DNA of 64,000 bases, taken from NCBI GenBank assembly GCA_030765045.1, contig CM060964.1:175003352-175067351 (forward strand), given 5' to 3'. Numbering within the stretch: position 1 is the first letter of the stretch; each line of letters begins with the position of its first letter. Position numbers and translations under genes: made by a program. Origin of the DNA: Tenodera sinensis (Eukaryota > Arthropoda > Insecta > Mantodea > Mantidae). Below are positions 33,063-45,590 of this stretch, piece by piece. Under the pieces are notes generated by a model, which had not been told where the DNA came from, did not search any database, and saw only the letters and a list, made by a program, of their open reading frames with translations.

Positions 33063-34200
33063 ATACACTAAGCGGGAACCTCCCTGTGCAACAACCCTAC
33101 GTAAATAGTATCTATCAAAATGTTATGATAAAGTTATGGCTCAAATTCGGCAATCTGTGGGTGACAAAATTTGGATTTGCATAGACGAAACTCAGGATTC
33201 TGTGGGGAGGTTTGTTGCAAATGTAATTGTGGGAGTACTTTTGCAAGACAGACCTACTAAATCATTTCTATTGACGCCTGAAGTTATTGATAAGGTTAAC
33301 CACAAAAGTATTGTCGAAATTTTTCAAAAGAGTCTAATTTTGCTGTGGCCAGAGGGGATCAAAACTGATAATGTACTACTTTTCTGACAGATGGTGCAAG
33401 CTACATGCTAAAACCTGCTAAATAAATTAAAACACATCACCCCAACATGGTACATTTAACGTGCATCGCTCACGGCCTTCATCGTGTAGCCGAAATGATA
33501 CGCTTCTGCTACAGTGATGTGGACAGCTTCATTGCTAATGTGAAAAAAAAATTTCTGAAAGCCCCAAGCAGGTCACTGATTTTCAAAGAAATGGCCCCTG
33601 GGGTCCCTTTACCTCCCCAGCCCGTTGTAACTCGATGGAGTAGCTGGCTAAATGCTGCTGCATATTATGCAGATTATTATGATAAAATAGTTAAAGTAAT
33701 CAATGTTTTGGATAGTGAAGACAGCTGTGTCATTAAATCTGCTCAGTCACTGATTTCAGGCAATTTACGTAAACATTTGTTATTTATTAAAAAGAATTTT
33801 CCAGATGTCACCAAAACTATTCTGCATTTAGAATCAAGAAATCACAAACTGTCATGCTTTACAATTGATAGAAGAGCTTTATATGGAAATTGAAAATACA
33901 GATCCTGCGCCTGTCACCGAAGCAGTGCAAAATAAACTGAAAACCGTGTTGGAGAGAAATCCTGGCTACGCTACAATGATTCATATAAAAATTGGTTTAC
34001 AACAGCTAGACAAAATGACATCTACGTATGACGAACACAATGTAAAATATCTTACGTTTGCTCCCGTTACACCATGTGACGTTGAGAGAAGTTTCTCGGT
34101 GTATAAACATTGTTTGGTTGACAAGTTTTACTTTTGAACAATTTAAAAATGTATTGTTGTTCGCTGCAATGTTTTTGAGGAACGAATAGATGACGATATG
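33063..34200 (+). pseudogene. hAT transposase pseudogene
   Basis: Blocks in order: REPPCATTLRK and YLSKCYDKVM, then WICIDETQDSVGRFVANVIV with the IDET acidic site, then a frameshift near 33385, VHLTCIAHGLHRVAEMIR, FIANVKKKFLKAPSR, VVTRWSSWLNAAAYYADYYD, KVINVLDSEDS, another frame change near 33860, and CDVERSFSVYKHCLVD at the tail. Each block aligns with the copies near 24-25 and 52-54 kb. Two frameshifts and loss of the end after DKFYF mean it is inactive. The N-terminal zinc finger is missing. Confidence 0.75.
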
Positions 34201-35699
34201 AACTGATGTAAATGGACTAGAGCTTCTTACACAGCCCTGCCCCTTTGTTTACGTGTTCTAAACACCTGTGCTACGCCGTCTGCCAGTCACCACGGAGCGT
34301 GTATAGTACGAGCGCGCAAACATTGTAGACGATGGGATATTTATCCTCGCTCTAACTATTACCTATAGGTGAGATTCGAGTATGTGTTTGGGGAGTAAAG
34401 GAAAGCTGTATCTACTGATAGGAGGAGCAAGCACTTCAATAACACGACTCCTGATTTTACATTATTTGTAGCTAACCTAGTATTGCAAGGGCGGTAGTAA
34501 ATACTGCAGTTGTACACCCTAAACTCCACTACTAATTTACCACCCTGCATGTGGGGCGTTTCTCTTCTTTTTGAAGCTAGCAATCATATATTTTTCTTAA
34601 CGTGGGGCACTTTATACAGATAAGTGACATTCTGAGTACTCGTTTGGAACATTTGAGCTTCAGAGGTTGGCATCATTGCTTTCAGAGCGAATTATATTAT
34701 GACGTAACACGTATTCAATGTGTCATGCTAGCAAAATTACTAACATTAATGTGGTATTAATATACATTCTTGGTATCGTTTTATCGCAAATGTGCAACAT
34801 TGTACCTTAAATGGTACAGATAGAGGTAATTTAGTTCAGAACTAAATTTCATTTACGATCAATTGAAATTACAAAATTCAATTTAAGAGGAAGGAGTATG
34901 TATGTATACGAATGGCAGCACTGTTAGCAGTCACTTTCAAGAAAAACTATCGCAGGCGCTTTCCCCCTCCACCCGGGCGCCGCCTGAGTTGTCATTCCTC
35001 TCCACACCCCTCTGCCTATAGTCAAGCCATCCCCGCACCACCCCGCTCCGCCGGCAATGTCTACAAGATGTAGACATATTTGGAGGGACGAGCTACAGTC
35101 CGGAACTGTATTCGTAATGAAAACATCAGCGATCTTCCGCGTATTAGCGGTGTAAAAACATTTTCCACGAAACAAAATGGGTAAATAGAAACAGGAAGTG
35201 TACGAATGTATTTTGTCATGTCGTCTGATGTCAAGGATATTTAAAGTAATGCTTTTGATGTAATGCTACCTTTTCTTTCTGATTTTTATTTATTGGGAGG
35301 ACGCCGTCCTAGAGTCCACCATTGCCAGCCGCCACTGCACTGAAGGTTTTCTGCACTTTACTGGTAACTACAGCAACTCCAGAACGTTCGTTCTCTACAT
35401 TACGTATCTGAAGAGCTATTTGAGTAGCAACAGGGGAGGAGCAGACAGGTTGAATGGATTAGCCTTAATATATATACATAAAGATTTTGAAATTAAAACT
35501 CAAGAAGCACTGGATAAAATGTGTATAAAGCCTCGTCGGTTTTTTCTTTAAATGTAATTGTTTAACTCTGCAAGACCAGGTGGTTCACTTGTTCCTTATT
35601 ATTTTTGGAGATAGGTAACACTTCATACTCTGAAAGCAACAAGGTCGGCATTACCATGCTTGTTGACCATTTGGTAGCCATGCAAATTTAGCCTGCTCT
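34201..35699. other. No gene seen
   Basis: A G/C-rich patch at 34950-35080 stands out in otherwise A/T-rich DNA. No ORF with a domain, repeat boundary or tRNA-like motif was found. Confidence 0.4.
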
Positions 35700-35704
35700 T
35701 CATG

Positions 35705-36884
35705 GGAAAATGGACCTTAGACCTCCGCAGCAGTCCATTCCAAAAGCATGCACATACGATGACATTTCCAGATTTTTTAATTGTAGCATATCATCAGATC
35801 TCCCCCCCCCCCCCCCCCCCCACGGAAACAAATCCAGTATCCGCCGCCCCTGCAGTCACTGGTTTATTGCTGTTTGTCGTGTTTCTTCTGTTTCTACAAG
35901 ACAATGTGAGTTCCTCGTAATAGTATTAATCAACAAATTCAGTTCACAACGGAAAAAAGAACAGGATAGAAAATTACCTTTTCTTGATGTCATGGTTAAC
36001 AGGAAAGAGGATGGCACATTAGGCCACACAGTGTATCGAAAACCGACCCATACGGACCGCTACCTTCACAAGAACTCTAATCACCATCCGAAACAAAAAC
36101 GCGCTATGATCAAAACTTTGGCAGACCGAGCTACAGGCATTTGTGAACTACAATATCTAAACCAAGAATTTGAATACCTAGATAAAGCACTGCAATTAAA
36201 TGGCTATACTAAACGTGAAATCAACAGACATTACACCCTAAGAGAGGTTCCACTACCACACCAATATCCAATAACAATAGTAAGACTTTTCTACCGTACA
36301 TCAGATCAGTGACAGACCGAATTGGGAAACTACTCAAACGCCATAACATTGACACCATTTTCAAACCCACAAAACAGATCTGCAATATACCCCGATCAGC
36401 CAAAGACCCCAGGGATCCTCTATCTACAGCGGGAGTGTATAGAATACCATGTTCATGTGGCAAAGTGTACATTGGGACCACAAAGCGAAGCATAAACACC
36501 CGCATTGACGGACACAAAAGAAGTTGCCGTTGGGGTCAGACTGAAAATTCAGCAATTGCAAAACATGCCATAGAAGAAGGTGAACACACCATCCAGTACA
36601 AAAACACAGATATTCTAGCCTCAACGTCCCACTTCTCGTTTATTCCGTGAAGCCATCGAAATACAAAAGCATAAAAACTTCAATCGCAAGGAGGAAGGCC
36701 TTAAACTTAACAGATTACGGCAAATAGCAATAACAAAAGCGAAAATCCAGAACTCCACACAAGCCAATCAGACGTCAGCAGGTCACAACACGCCACCAAC
36801 ATTGGTCCAGCCCGTTGCCCATCCGGACCAATAACAGCAGGCCTCCCCTCCAGCCACTGATATAAATACCGCATCCCACGGAGA
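35705..36884 (+). pseudogene. Penelope-like element, RT thumb region and GIY-YIG endonuclease
   Basis: From about 35940 the translation is KLPFLDVMVNRKEDGTLGH, TVYRKPTHTDRYLHKNSNHH, then LQYLNQEFEYLDKALQLNGY, which is the C-terminal RT/thumb of Penelope-like elements. A frameshift near 36270 follows, then TDRIGKLLKRHNI and the GIY-YIG nuclease: GVYRIPCSCGKVYIGTTKRS, INTRIDGHKRSCR and SAIAKHAIEEGEHTI. GIY here is GVY and YIG is intact. A second frameshift near 36625 leads to LFREAIEIQKHKNFNRK at the end. Catalytic RT motifs upstream are missing, and a C run at 35804-35820 lies in the 5' part. The element's 3' region is interrupted at 36895 and resumes at 46176. Confidence 0.85.
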
Positions 36885-36895
36885 AAGCAGCACAG
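36885..36895. repeat. Target-site duplication, first copy (AAGCAGCACAG)
   Basis: AAGCAGCACAG occurs here, at 41961-41971 and at 46165-46175. It brackets both LINE copies and marks the insertion site in the Penelope-like 3' region. Confidence 0.85.
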
Positions 36896-37030
36896 GGCCA
36901 GGCAGACGAATTTATTGTGCAAAGTGAAGTAGTTTGTGTACACCCAGACGGATTTATTGTGCATATATATATCAGCCACCAAGACGGATTTCGTGTGTCT
37001 GCGTACACCCAGGATTTATTGTGTATAGCT

Positions 37031-37112
<82 letters not shown>
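36896..37112 (+). promoter_or_regulatory. LINE copy 1 5' UTR with short internal repeats and GT microsatellite
   Basis: AGACG(A/G)ATTTATTGTGCA occurs at about 36904 and 36949, with partial copies near 36981 (AGACGGATTTCGTGTG) and 37012 (AGGATTTATTGTGTA). GTACACCCAG is also repeated. A GT tract fills 37031-37112. Repeated 5' monomers carry the promoter in some LINEs. That role is inferred here. Confidence 0.5.
37031..37112. repeat. GT dinucleotide microsatellite
   Basis: Almost pure GT units for about 80 bp within the 5' UTR of LINE copy 1. Confidence 0.95.
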
Positions 37113-37115
<3 letters not shown>

Positions 37116-37325
37116 GTGCGTGGTACTATAAGTGCGTCAGGGGACAAGAAGACCTAATGGCGACAGCCATAAGCGCCCCTGACACACCGGCCCGGCTCTG
37201 CGCAGGCGGCAATATTTATCGACTCAGCAGCCGCGGCTGCCACCCCCCTCGCCCCGCCCACTGCAGCCCCATTTACTGCAGTTCCCAGCCGACAATCCAA
37301 GGACCAGCATTCCAACAAGAATCAG

Positions 37326-38821
37326 ATGACGGAGGAAGAGCTTAAAGCACTTGAAATAGACCTACTACAGAAGGAAGTCGACGACCTCAAGGGGGAGATC
37401 GGCTACTACCAGAATGTGCTGGCTAACATGGACGGGGAGTCACAACAATTTTCCAAATTCGCGCAGGACCTTGGGTTCTGCTACAAAGAGCATGCCATCA
37501 AGAAGCGGCGACTTGTCATTCTTAGTGAGGGATGGCGACAAGTACCCGTGAGAAACAAACGAAGCAGAGGCAGAGAGGCCGGCAGTGATTCCGACAGTGA
37601 ATGTCCCGGCCAGCAGCGCCAAAAGATAGTTGCAAAGCTCAAAACGCCGCCACATCCCCTCACCAAGAGCAACACCTACGCACCGCTGAGAGCAGAAATA
37701 GATGTAGAACCGGACCCACCAAAGGCCCCACTCTAACACAGACACAGAATAAACGCACCACCCAACCCACCCCCACTCCCACCCCAAGCACATCCAACAA
37801 CGCAGCAACAGCATCAGACAACCAGAAACCACCAAGAATAATAATCCCTGACGTACAACAGACGGTAAAGGTCCTTCGCATCCTGCGTGTCTCCCTTCCT
37901 GCCGGCACACATAAATTGCAGACGACGAGGGACTGTCTTAAGCTCTTCCTCCAACGGAAGGAAGACGCGATCCCGACAATGCATCTCCTGAAGGACGCCG
38001 GAATGGAAAACTACAGTTTTACTCCACGTGGGGACCAACCTCTTCGCTACGTAATCAAACGTCTTCCTGCTGACTTAGAGGAAGATTACGTGAAAGAGGA
38101 CCTGGCCCAAAAAGGCTACACCGGCGTCCAGGTACGACAGATGATTTCACGTGGCAGGCCTCTGCCAAACTTTCAGGTAAGTCTTGACAGGACCACCGAA
38201 AACCAAAAACTTCTACAGGAACGAGAGGTATGCCATATGATGGTCACCGTGGAGGTCCTGAAAACAAACCAAAATATAACGCAATGTTACAACTGCCAGC
38301 AGTTGGGGCAAACATTTAGGAACTGCAATATGACCTCCCGGTGTGTCCTTTGCAGTGACCTCCACCGCCTGGCTGATTGCCCAAAAAAGGCTAAACAGGG
38401 CGTTGTACCCCACTGTGCAAATTGTGGGGAAACGCATCCTGCCAGCTACAGGAGGTGAGACGTTTCGCAACGAAAGTCACCGCCGTCAACTGGCATCTGT
38501 AGCCAGGAGCTCTCCCAGTGCTCAGTCAGGGTAAGACCCATCATACACCCGGCTCTGGTTCAAACAGGTATCTCCTATGCAGGAGCTACCGGAGGTCAAA
38601 AGGCACCAGTGCCACCACAGAACGGCCCCTCTCCACCACCCCAACAGGCGCTCACGGGTGACATGAGTGGGATAAAAGACATACTAAACATTTTCAAAGA
38701 CCTACATTTACCATCATTAGTGATGAAGCTGCAGCCTTTCCTGGCCAAATTCAAAAGCTACAGCAGCACTTGGGAGAAAATGGAGATCATCATGTGTCTC
38801 CTCTCAACCCTTTTAGACTAA
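37326..38821 (+). pseudogene. LINE copy 1 ORF1 (gag-like, zinc knuckles), frameshifted
   Basis: The start is an ATG at 37326. The N-terminal part (residues about 1-50) is a Leu/Glu/Lys-rich coiled coil (LEIDLLQKEVDDLKGEIGYY). A frameshift near 37700 moves to a second frame that encodes KVLRILRVSLPAGTHKL and LRYVIKRLPADLEEDYVKED, then the knuckle region CYNCQQLGQTFRNC, CVLCSDLHRLADC and CANCGETHPASYR. In the first knuckle the usual His is Gln (LGQ). A one-base loss near 38450 breaks the frame again, and the last stretch (38609-38821) ends in TAA directly before ORF2. The protein would bind element RNA. Confidence 0.8.
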
Positions 38822-41494
38822 ATGGCCCATGTAAGGGGAGGCAAAGCTTTAACTCGCGCACTCCTGTGGAATGCAGATGGCATCCACAGGAAGCAACACG
38901 AACTTGAAAACTACCTACGACGTACCAAAATTGACGTCGCATTCATCTGCGAAGCAAAATTAAAGCACGAGCATACTTTTAAGCTCCACGGGTATCAAAT
39001 CTTTCGAAACGACAGAATCGACAGACAAGGGGGACGGACTGCTATTTTGCTCCGAAATACTATTGCTCATGCTTCTGTCACGTTGCCTGTAATGGCAGCG
39101 TTAGAGTGCACGGCTCTTACAACACATGTTAATAGTCAAACGGTGATGCTGGTAGCACTTTATCGGCCCCCCAACTCCCCAGATTTCATACGTGACCTCG
39201 AACAAATCCTCGCTTTAGAGGAGTATGTTATAATTGCAGGAGATTTCAATGCCCGGCACCCCTGGTGGTTTTCTCGCCGGGCAAACGCGACCGGAAATCT
39301 CCTGGTAGAACTTATAAATGATAATGACGACATTGAGGTACATGTTCCCCCTGAACCTACCTTTTGGCATCGATCAGGGCACTTTGACCATGAGATTTTG
39401 GACATCATGCTAACAAAAAATGCGACACTGTTAAATAACTTTACTGTGTATCACAGCCTAGACTCCGACCATCTTCCTGTGCATTTGGACATACTGGGTG
39501 GCATTTCAGCCAGTGTCTCTGGCCCTCGAAGGAGAGCTGAGACTGATTGGAACAAGTTCCCCATGGAAATGCACAGGATGGCGCAACCTAGGCCGTCACA
39601 CTATAGCGAGGCAGACATAGATGTCGCCATTGAGAACTTTACTGCCCCGCTACACACAGCCAAGAGAAATGCTACCACATACACCACAAGACCACCCGGT
39701 TTTTGCACGTACCCCGAGGTAGAGCAACTCATTGCGCGGAGACAACGCTTGACAAAACTGTGGTGGTACACCCATAAGCCTGAATATAAAGTGCTAGCAA
39801 AATGGCTACGCAACGTCATTCGGCAACAAATTAAAATCAATAAAACTGAACAGTGGGAACACAAAATGCTGAGTACCACCCATTCGGACTCCTCCTTGTG
39901 GAAATTATTAAAGGCATTTAAAGTCTCCACGAGCGTCAACTCCGCAACTGAGGCGCTGCACACTCATGGCGGCCTGCACTTCTCTGAAGAAGAGAAAGAC
40001 GAGGTCTTCGCTGACTGTCTTGAAGATAGATTCAGCGAAAACCCAGTTACCAACCGTGAATTAGAACGGGAGGTACAGGCATGGGTACAAACCTGGGTGG
40101 CGCAGAAGCAAGAGCAACAGCTACCCCTAACAACACCGCAGGAAGTTTACAAGCTGATTAGGAAATTACCTAATGGGAAAGCTGCCGGCCCAGACAAAGT
40201 GACTAATGAGGAACTTAAGCATCTCCCAAGAAAAGCTCTGGTGCAACTGACCAAAATATTTAACGCCTGTCTGCAGCAAGGCTACTTCCCCTCTACTTGG
40301 AAACGAGCCAAGGTAATCATGCTTCCAAAGCAAGGAAAAAGCACCAGACAACCGCAAAATTACCGCCCCATTGGTCTCTTGTCTACTATTGGTAAATTGC
40401 TCGAAAAACTTATACTTTCTCGACTCCAAAAACAAGTTTCGGAATCTCATGAACTCTCAAATTCACAGTTTGGCTTTCGAAAGTGACATTCTACTGACTT
40501 ACAGCTTCTCAGGCTAACAGATGACATAACAGAACAATTTAACAACGGAGCTTCAACGTTGGCGCTATTTCTGAATGTAGAAGCCACGTTTGACCGGTGC
40601 AGGCACAATGGCCTCTTTTGCAAACTGCACCACAATTTCCCGGCTCTTCAAAATTGTCTATACTTGCTGCACAATTTTCTAGAAAAACGGCAGTTTTACG
40701 TCCAAGTGGGCCTCTCGGGAGCGAGTGATACGGGCTGGCGTCCCACAAGGGGCAATAATGTCCCCTTTTCTGTATATATTATTCACTAATGACTTCCCAG
40801 GGGACGCCAGATGCAAGGTTGCCATGTATGCTGACGACACTGCAATATACAACCCCCATAGAAACCCAGGTTTCGGCCTTGCAGAAATGCAACGTTATGT
40901 AAACAACTTCCTCTCATGGCAACATGACTGGAAAATCAAAATTAATCCCGACAAATGCCAGCTGATTAATTTCTCTAAATCCATCACACTTTGGCAATGG
41001 ACCTAACGGTCGGTGGTCAAATATTGCACTGCCGTCAGCAGGTTAAATACTCAGGTGTCACCTTGGACCGCACAATGTGTTGGTCCACCCACATAAAAAA
41101 TAGCGTCAATAAAGGCTGACAACGGCTAAAGTTGTGCGCCCCCATCTTCCGTAATAAACAGTTGCGACTGAAGTCAAACCTGATGCTATATAGGTCATTT
41201 ATTCTCTCGGTGGTGATGTATGCATGTGTGGCCTGGGCTAATACCTCCAAAACCGCCCTGAAACAACTTCAAACCCTCCAAAACCTCTCCCTCAGAAAAA
41301 TCCTCTCTGCTCCACGTCTCACCATTAACCAAACTCTTCACCTTGAAACCCGGATCCCGTTCATCCCGGAGGCAATAGACAAAAGAGCAATGGCGGCATG
41401 GACGCGCATTAGGAACCACGAAAATGACGTGATCGCCAACATTGGCAAAGGCAAGCCGAAGCACCGCAAGCATACTAGGATAAAAATGTTCTAG
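38822..41494 (+). pseudogene. LINE copy 1 ORF2 (AP endonuclease and reverse transcriptase), disabled
   Basis: The first 554 codons are open. Endonuclease motifs in order are LLWNADGIHRK, FICEAKLKHE (catalytic Glu), IIAGDFNARHPWW, HEILDIMLTKN and LDSDHLPVHLDI. The RT starts with KLPNGKAAGPDKVTNEELK and NYRPIGLLSTIGKLLEKLI. A TGA at 40484-40486 replaces a Gly codon seen in copy 2 (FGFRKGHST). The frame then shifts near 40730 before GVPQGAIMSPFLYIL and the active site YADDTAIY (YADD at 40827-40838), shifts back near 41000, and has another TGA at 41117-41119. The C-terminus is VAWANTSKTALKQLQTLQN and SLRKILSAPRLT. The Glu, Asp and YADD residues survive, so loss of function is by stops and shifts only. 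Confidence 0.85.
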
Positions 41495-41816
41495 AAGCGG
41501 CTCGGTTCGCCGACTAATGCGCGTCCACGCAACCTCGTTCCTAGGCCACATACATGTTCCCGCAGAGGCCCTCGCCTCGGATAACATTGAGGAGCCGCCA
41601 CCGCGGGACAGTGTACATAGTGTCAAAAGTGTAAATAGTGCAGTGCGCGAGCTGGGACGCATATTTCTGGTATGCCCAGTGAAGATGAGTGTGTGGGTGT
41701 GAGTGTGCGTGTACATATGTGTCTGTAAATAAGGTATATATATAACACAAGACGGAACAGAACTCAAAAAATACAAAAGTAAACTATTCTCGGTGACCTG
41801 ATGATGGTCACCGTAT

Positions 41817-41851
<35 letters not shown>

Positions 41852-41960
41852 TACCACAAAAAAAGTGTAAATATGAACAAAGCTAACTGTATATAAATGT
41901 ACATTATAGCCTGGCCCAATGTACCGGCACCAGGCCAATACTTTCTAATAAAATAACTTG

Positions 41961-41971
41961 AAGCAGCACAG
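41961..41971. repeat. Target-site duplication, middle copy (AAGCAGCACAG)
   Basis: It lies exactly between the 3' end of LINE copy 1 and the 5' end of LINE copy 2. Confidence 0.85.
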
Positions 41972-41989
41972 GTCGGTACCTCCGAACAC

Positions 41990-42978
41990 GCAAGAACAGA
42001 AGCCCCCCCTAGGGTCATCATCCCTGACACCAGCAAGACGCCCACACTACTACCACTTCTCAGGACCTTTCTACCGAACAGTTCCTTCAAGCTGCAGTAT
42101 ACACGCAGCTGCATAAAGCTATTTCTGCAGCGGAAAGCGGACGCCGAGTCCACCATGGAGCGACTGGCTGCGGCGGGCATCCTCCACTACAACTTCACAT
42201 CACGCAGCGACCAACCTCTGCACTTTATGGTTAAAAGACTACCAGCCGAACTCCACGGAGGACCTTGAGGAAAAAGGTTACACGGAGGTGCAGGTTAGAC
42301 AACGAAAACCACGAGGGCGACCCCTACGAAATTTTCTGGTAAGTTCAGCATGCACACCAAAAAACCTGGAGTTCATTAAGGATCGGGTCATCTGTAACAT
42401 GATGGTCACCGTGGAGGTCCTCAAAACAAATAACATAACACAGTGTTTTAATTGCCAAAAACTGGGGCACACATACAAATTTTGTAATTTAACCTTCCGG
42501 TGCGACCTTTGCAGTGGCTTCCACCGCCTGGCTGCCTGCCCGAAAAAGGCTAAGGATGACACAGTACTCCTTTGCATTAACTGCGGGGAGGCCCATCCTG
42601 CCAACTATAGGGGGTGTGAAGCGTTTGTGCACGAACGCCACCGCCGTCAACTGGCTGCAGTTGCCAGGACAACCCAAAGTGCTCCACCAGGGCCAAACCC
42701 CATCACAAATCCTACCCTGGTGAAAACAGGAGTCATTTGCTTGGGCAGCCCTAGGGGAAATTGCACCTCAGCCACCACCTATTGGTCCCCCTACACAATC
42801 TCTTTCCTCCAAGGAGTCCTCATCTGACCTGAGAGATCTTTCCGAAATATTCTCTCTATTAAAATCCTTTAACTTCCCAGCACTTCTGCCCAAAATTAAA
42901 CTCTCCCTAAAAAATTCAGGAACTGTACGAGCACTTGGGGAAAAACTCGAGGCCATTATATGTTTCATCACCACCATG
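41990..42978 (+). pseudogene. LINE copy 2 ORF1 fragment with zinc knuckles
   Basis: It opens in frame at RVIIPDTSKTPT and runs through FKLQYTRSCIKLFLQRKADA to a shift near 42255. The second frame gives EVQVRQRKPRGRPLRNFLVS and three knuckles: CFNCQKLGHTYKFC (canonical CCHC), CDLCSGFHRLAACPKKA and CINCGEAHPANYRGC. Another shift near 42770 leads to LRDLSEIFSLLKSFNF and LGEKLEAIICFITTM, overlapping the ORF2 start. The knuckles keep the His that copy 1 lost. Confidence 0.75.
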
Positions 42979-45590
42979 CTGGAGGTGGTGGGAAGCTCAT
43001 CTTTAACGCGGGCTCTCCTGTGGAATGCTGACGGCGTCTTCAGGAAGCAACACGAATTGCAGAACTACCTGAGGCGCAACAAAATAGAAGTCGCATTTAT
43101 TTGCGAAACAAAATTACAACCGGAGTTTACTTTGAAACTCCAAGGATACAACATTTTTAGGACTGGCAGACTTGGCCAACAGGGGGGAGGCACAGCCATT
43201 CTATTACAAAACACAGCTGCTCATGCTTCTGTCTCGCTTCCTACACCAGAATTACTGGAGTGCACAGCAATAAAAGCACAGATAAAGAACAAAACGGTGA
43301 TATTGGTAGCGCTTTACCAGCCTCCTAATTCGCCATTTTTCTTAAGAGACCTCAAAAATCCTCCATTGAGGGGAGCATATTATCATTGCAGGAGATTTCA
43401 ACGCCCAACACCCTTGGTGGCAGTCACGCCGGGCAAACGCGACCGGAAATCTTCTAGCAGAATTTGTTTTAGAACATGACAATGTGGAGGTACACGCCCC
43501 TCCTTTTGTGACCGCTTAGGTCATTTTGATCCTGAGGTTATGGACTTCATACTTATAAAAGATGTGGCAATTTCACGAAACTTTAATGTGTATGATAGCT
43601 TGGACTCCGACCATCTACCAGTGCATTTCGAGATCTGCGGTGCCACCACTGCACAGGCACCCAAGGTACTCCACCGCGCGGAAACAGACTGGCAGATATA
43701 CAAGATAGAAATGCACAAGATGGCGCAGTATCAGGCTATCATACTCCAGTGAGGTGGAAATAGACGACACTGCCGCCGTTGAAAATTTTACCGCCTCGCT
43801 GCAAACAGCCAAGCGAAGCGCTAAAACATACACCAGAAGTCCACCCAGCTTCTGCACGTACCTCGAGGTGGAGGACCTTATTGCTAGACGAAGACGCCTG
43901 ATGAGGCTCTGGAGGCAAAATCGCCAGCCTGAATACAACATTCTAGCACAGTGGCTACGCAACATCATTCGGCATCAGATTAAAATAAACAAAATTGAAC
44001 AGTGGGAAAATAAAATGCTGAGTACCACCCATTCGGACAACTCCTTGTGGAAATTATTAAAGGCATTTAAGACATCCTCGAGCGTTAACACTGGCACTGA
44101 GGCGCTCCACACTCAACTCGGCCTATACTTCTCCTCAGAGGAGAAAGCCGAAGTGTTTGCTGATTGTCTCACGGAGAGGTTATATGACAATCCCACCAAC
44201 AACTCTGTTCAAGAAGATATTAAACAATGGGCACAAGTCTGGGTGGCGCAGAAGCACGAGCAACCACCGACACTGATTACACCTCAGGAAGTGTTCAAAC
44301 ATATTAGAAAATTACCAAATGGTAAAGCCGCATGCCCGGACAGGATAACTAATGATGAGCTCAAACACATCCCGAGGAAAGCCCTGGTGCAGGTAACAAA
44401 ACTTCTTAATGCTTGCCTTAAATGCAACTACTTCACCCGCACTTGGAAACAAGCCAAAACCAGAGAGCACCAGGCACCCTCAAAACTACCGCCCCATTAG
44501 TCTCTTCTCCAACATTGGAAAACTGTTATAAAGACATACTTTTTCGGTTGAAAGAGCAAATTTCGGAAATGGAGGAACCATCCAACGTACAATTTGGCTT
44601 TAGAAAAGGTCATTCTACTGAACTACAGCTACCAAGGCGTGTTGATGACGTCACTGAACAGTTTAACAATGGGGCTTCCACATTGGCACTATTTTTAGAC
44701 ATAGAAGCTGCATTTGATCGGTGTTGGCACGATGGCCTAATTTACAGGTTACGACAACATTTTCCCGGCCTTCGAAATTATTTTTAATCCATAGTTTTTT
44801 AGAAAACAGGCACTTCTACGTTCAAGTGGGTCGTTCCTCCTCACATGAGCGAATAATGTAGCTGGCGTACCACAAGGGGCAGTCATGTCCCCGTTTTTGT
44901 ATATTCTATTTAAAAATGACTTTCCCTTGGACGGCAGATGCAAAGTTGCTATGTACGCTGACGAACGATGGTTTCTCTGGTGGTTGTAGATCATTTTGGC
45001 CTCCTCGAGATGCAGCGGTATACTGACCACTTCCTTTCATGGCTGCATGACTGGAAAATAGAAATTAATGCAAATAAATGTCAGCTCATCTATTTTACAA
45101 AAAGCTGCAATTTCCGACAATGGGCCTCACCGTCGGCGGTCAAATATTGCACTGTCGCCAGCAAGTGAAATACTTGGGAGTCACCTTAGACCAACGACTC
45201 TCTTGGAACTCCCACCTAACAAATGCTGCCAACAAAGGGCGCCAACGTTTGAAGATGTGCACCCCCGTCTTCAGTAGCAAGGAATTACGTACTTGCTCCA
45301 AAATTGTACCATACAGATCCTTTATAATGTCCACCCTACTTTACGCGTGCGTGGCCTGGGCAAATGCATCAAAAACAGTGCTCAACAAGTTACAAGTTGT
45401 CCAAAATCTATCGCTTAGAAAAATATTACGTTGCCCCATACTTACCCGCAACCAAACCATTCATCAGAACCTTAACACTTCCTACATAGCAGATGCAATA
45501 CACAATGCAGCCCCAAGAACGTGGGCGCGCATCAGACAACATGACAACCAGCTCATAACTAACATCGGCAGCGGTGAGCCAAAACACTGA
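42976..45590 (+). pseudogene. LINE copy 2 ORF2 (endonuclease-RT), disabled at the RT active site
   Basis: The ATG is at 42976. LLWNADGVFRKQHELQNYLR and FICETKLQPEFTLKL are in frame, but a shift near 43355 destroys the GDFN block. Later pieces are YDSLDSDHLPVHFEI, LWKLLKAFKTSSSVN, IRKLPNGKAACPDRITNDEL, FGFRKGHSTELQLP and LALFLDIEAAFDRCWHDGL. At the active site the text is MYADE followed by a frame loss (44951-44965), so the YADD motif is broken. The end reads VKYLGVTLDQRLSWNSHL, VAWANASKTVLNKLQ and SLRKILRCPILT. There are at least five breaks. Confidence 0.8.

Larger units (their letters stand above)
36896..41960 (+). mobile_element. Jockey-like non-LTR retrotransposon, copy 1 (near full length, dead)
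   Basis: About 5.06 kb between two AAGCAGCACAG copies. It has a 5' UTR with short repeats and a GT tract, ORF1 with zinc knuckles, ORF2 with AP-type endonuclease and RT, and a 3' UTR with a 30-bp T run (41819-41848) ending in TCTAATAAAATAACTTG. ORF1's stop abuts ORF2's start (TAAATG). Several frameshifts and stops disable it. The jockey-clade call rests on the three-CCHC ORF1 followed directly by EN-RT. Confidence 0.85.

Noticed and set aside
37440..37910. 156-codon minus-strand ORF
   Set aside because: Antisense to LINE copy 1 ORF1.
41195..41938. 247-codon minus-strand ORF
   Set aside because: It is antisense to LINE copy 1 ORF2 and its 3' UTR, including a poly-T run read as poly-Lys.
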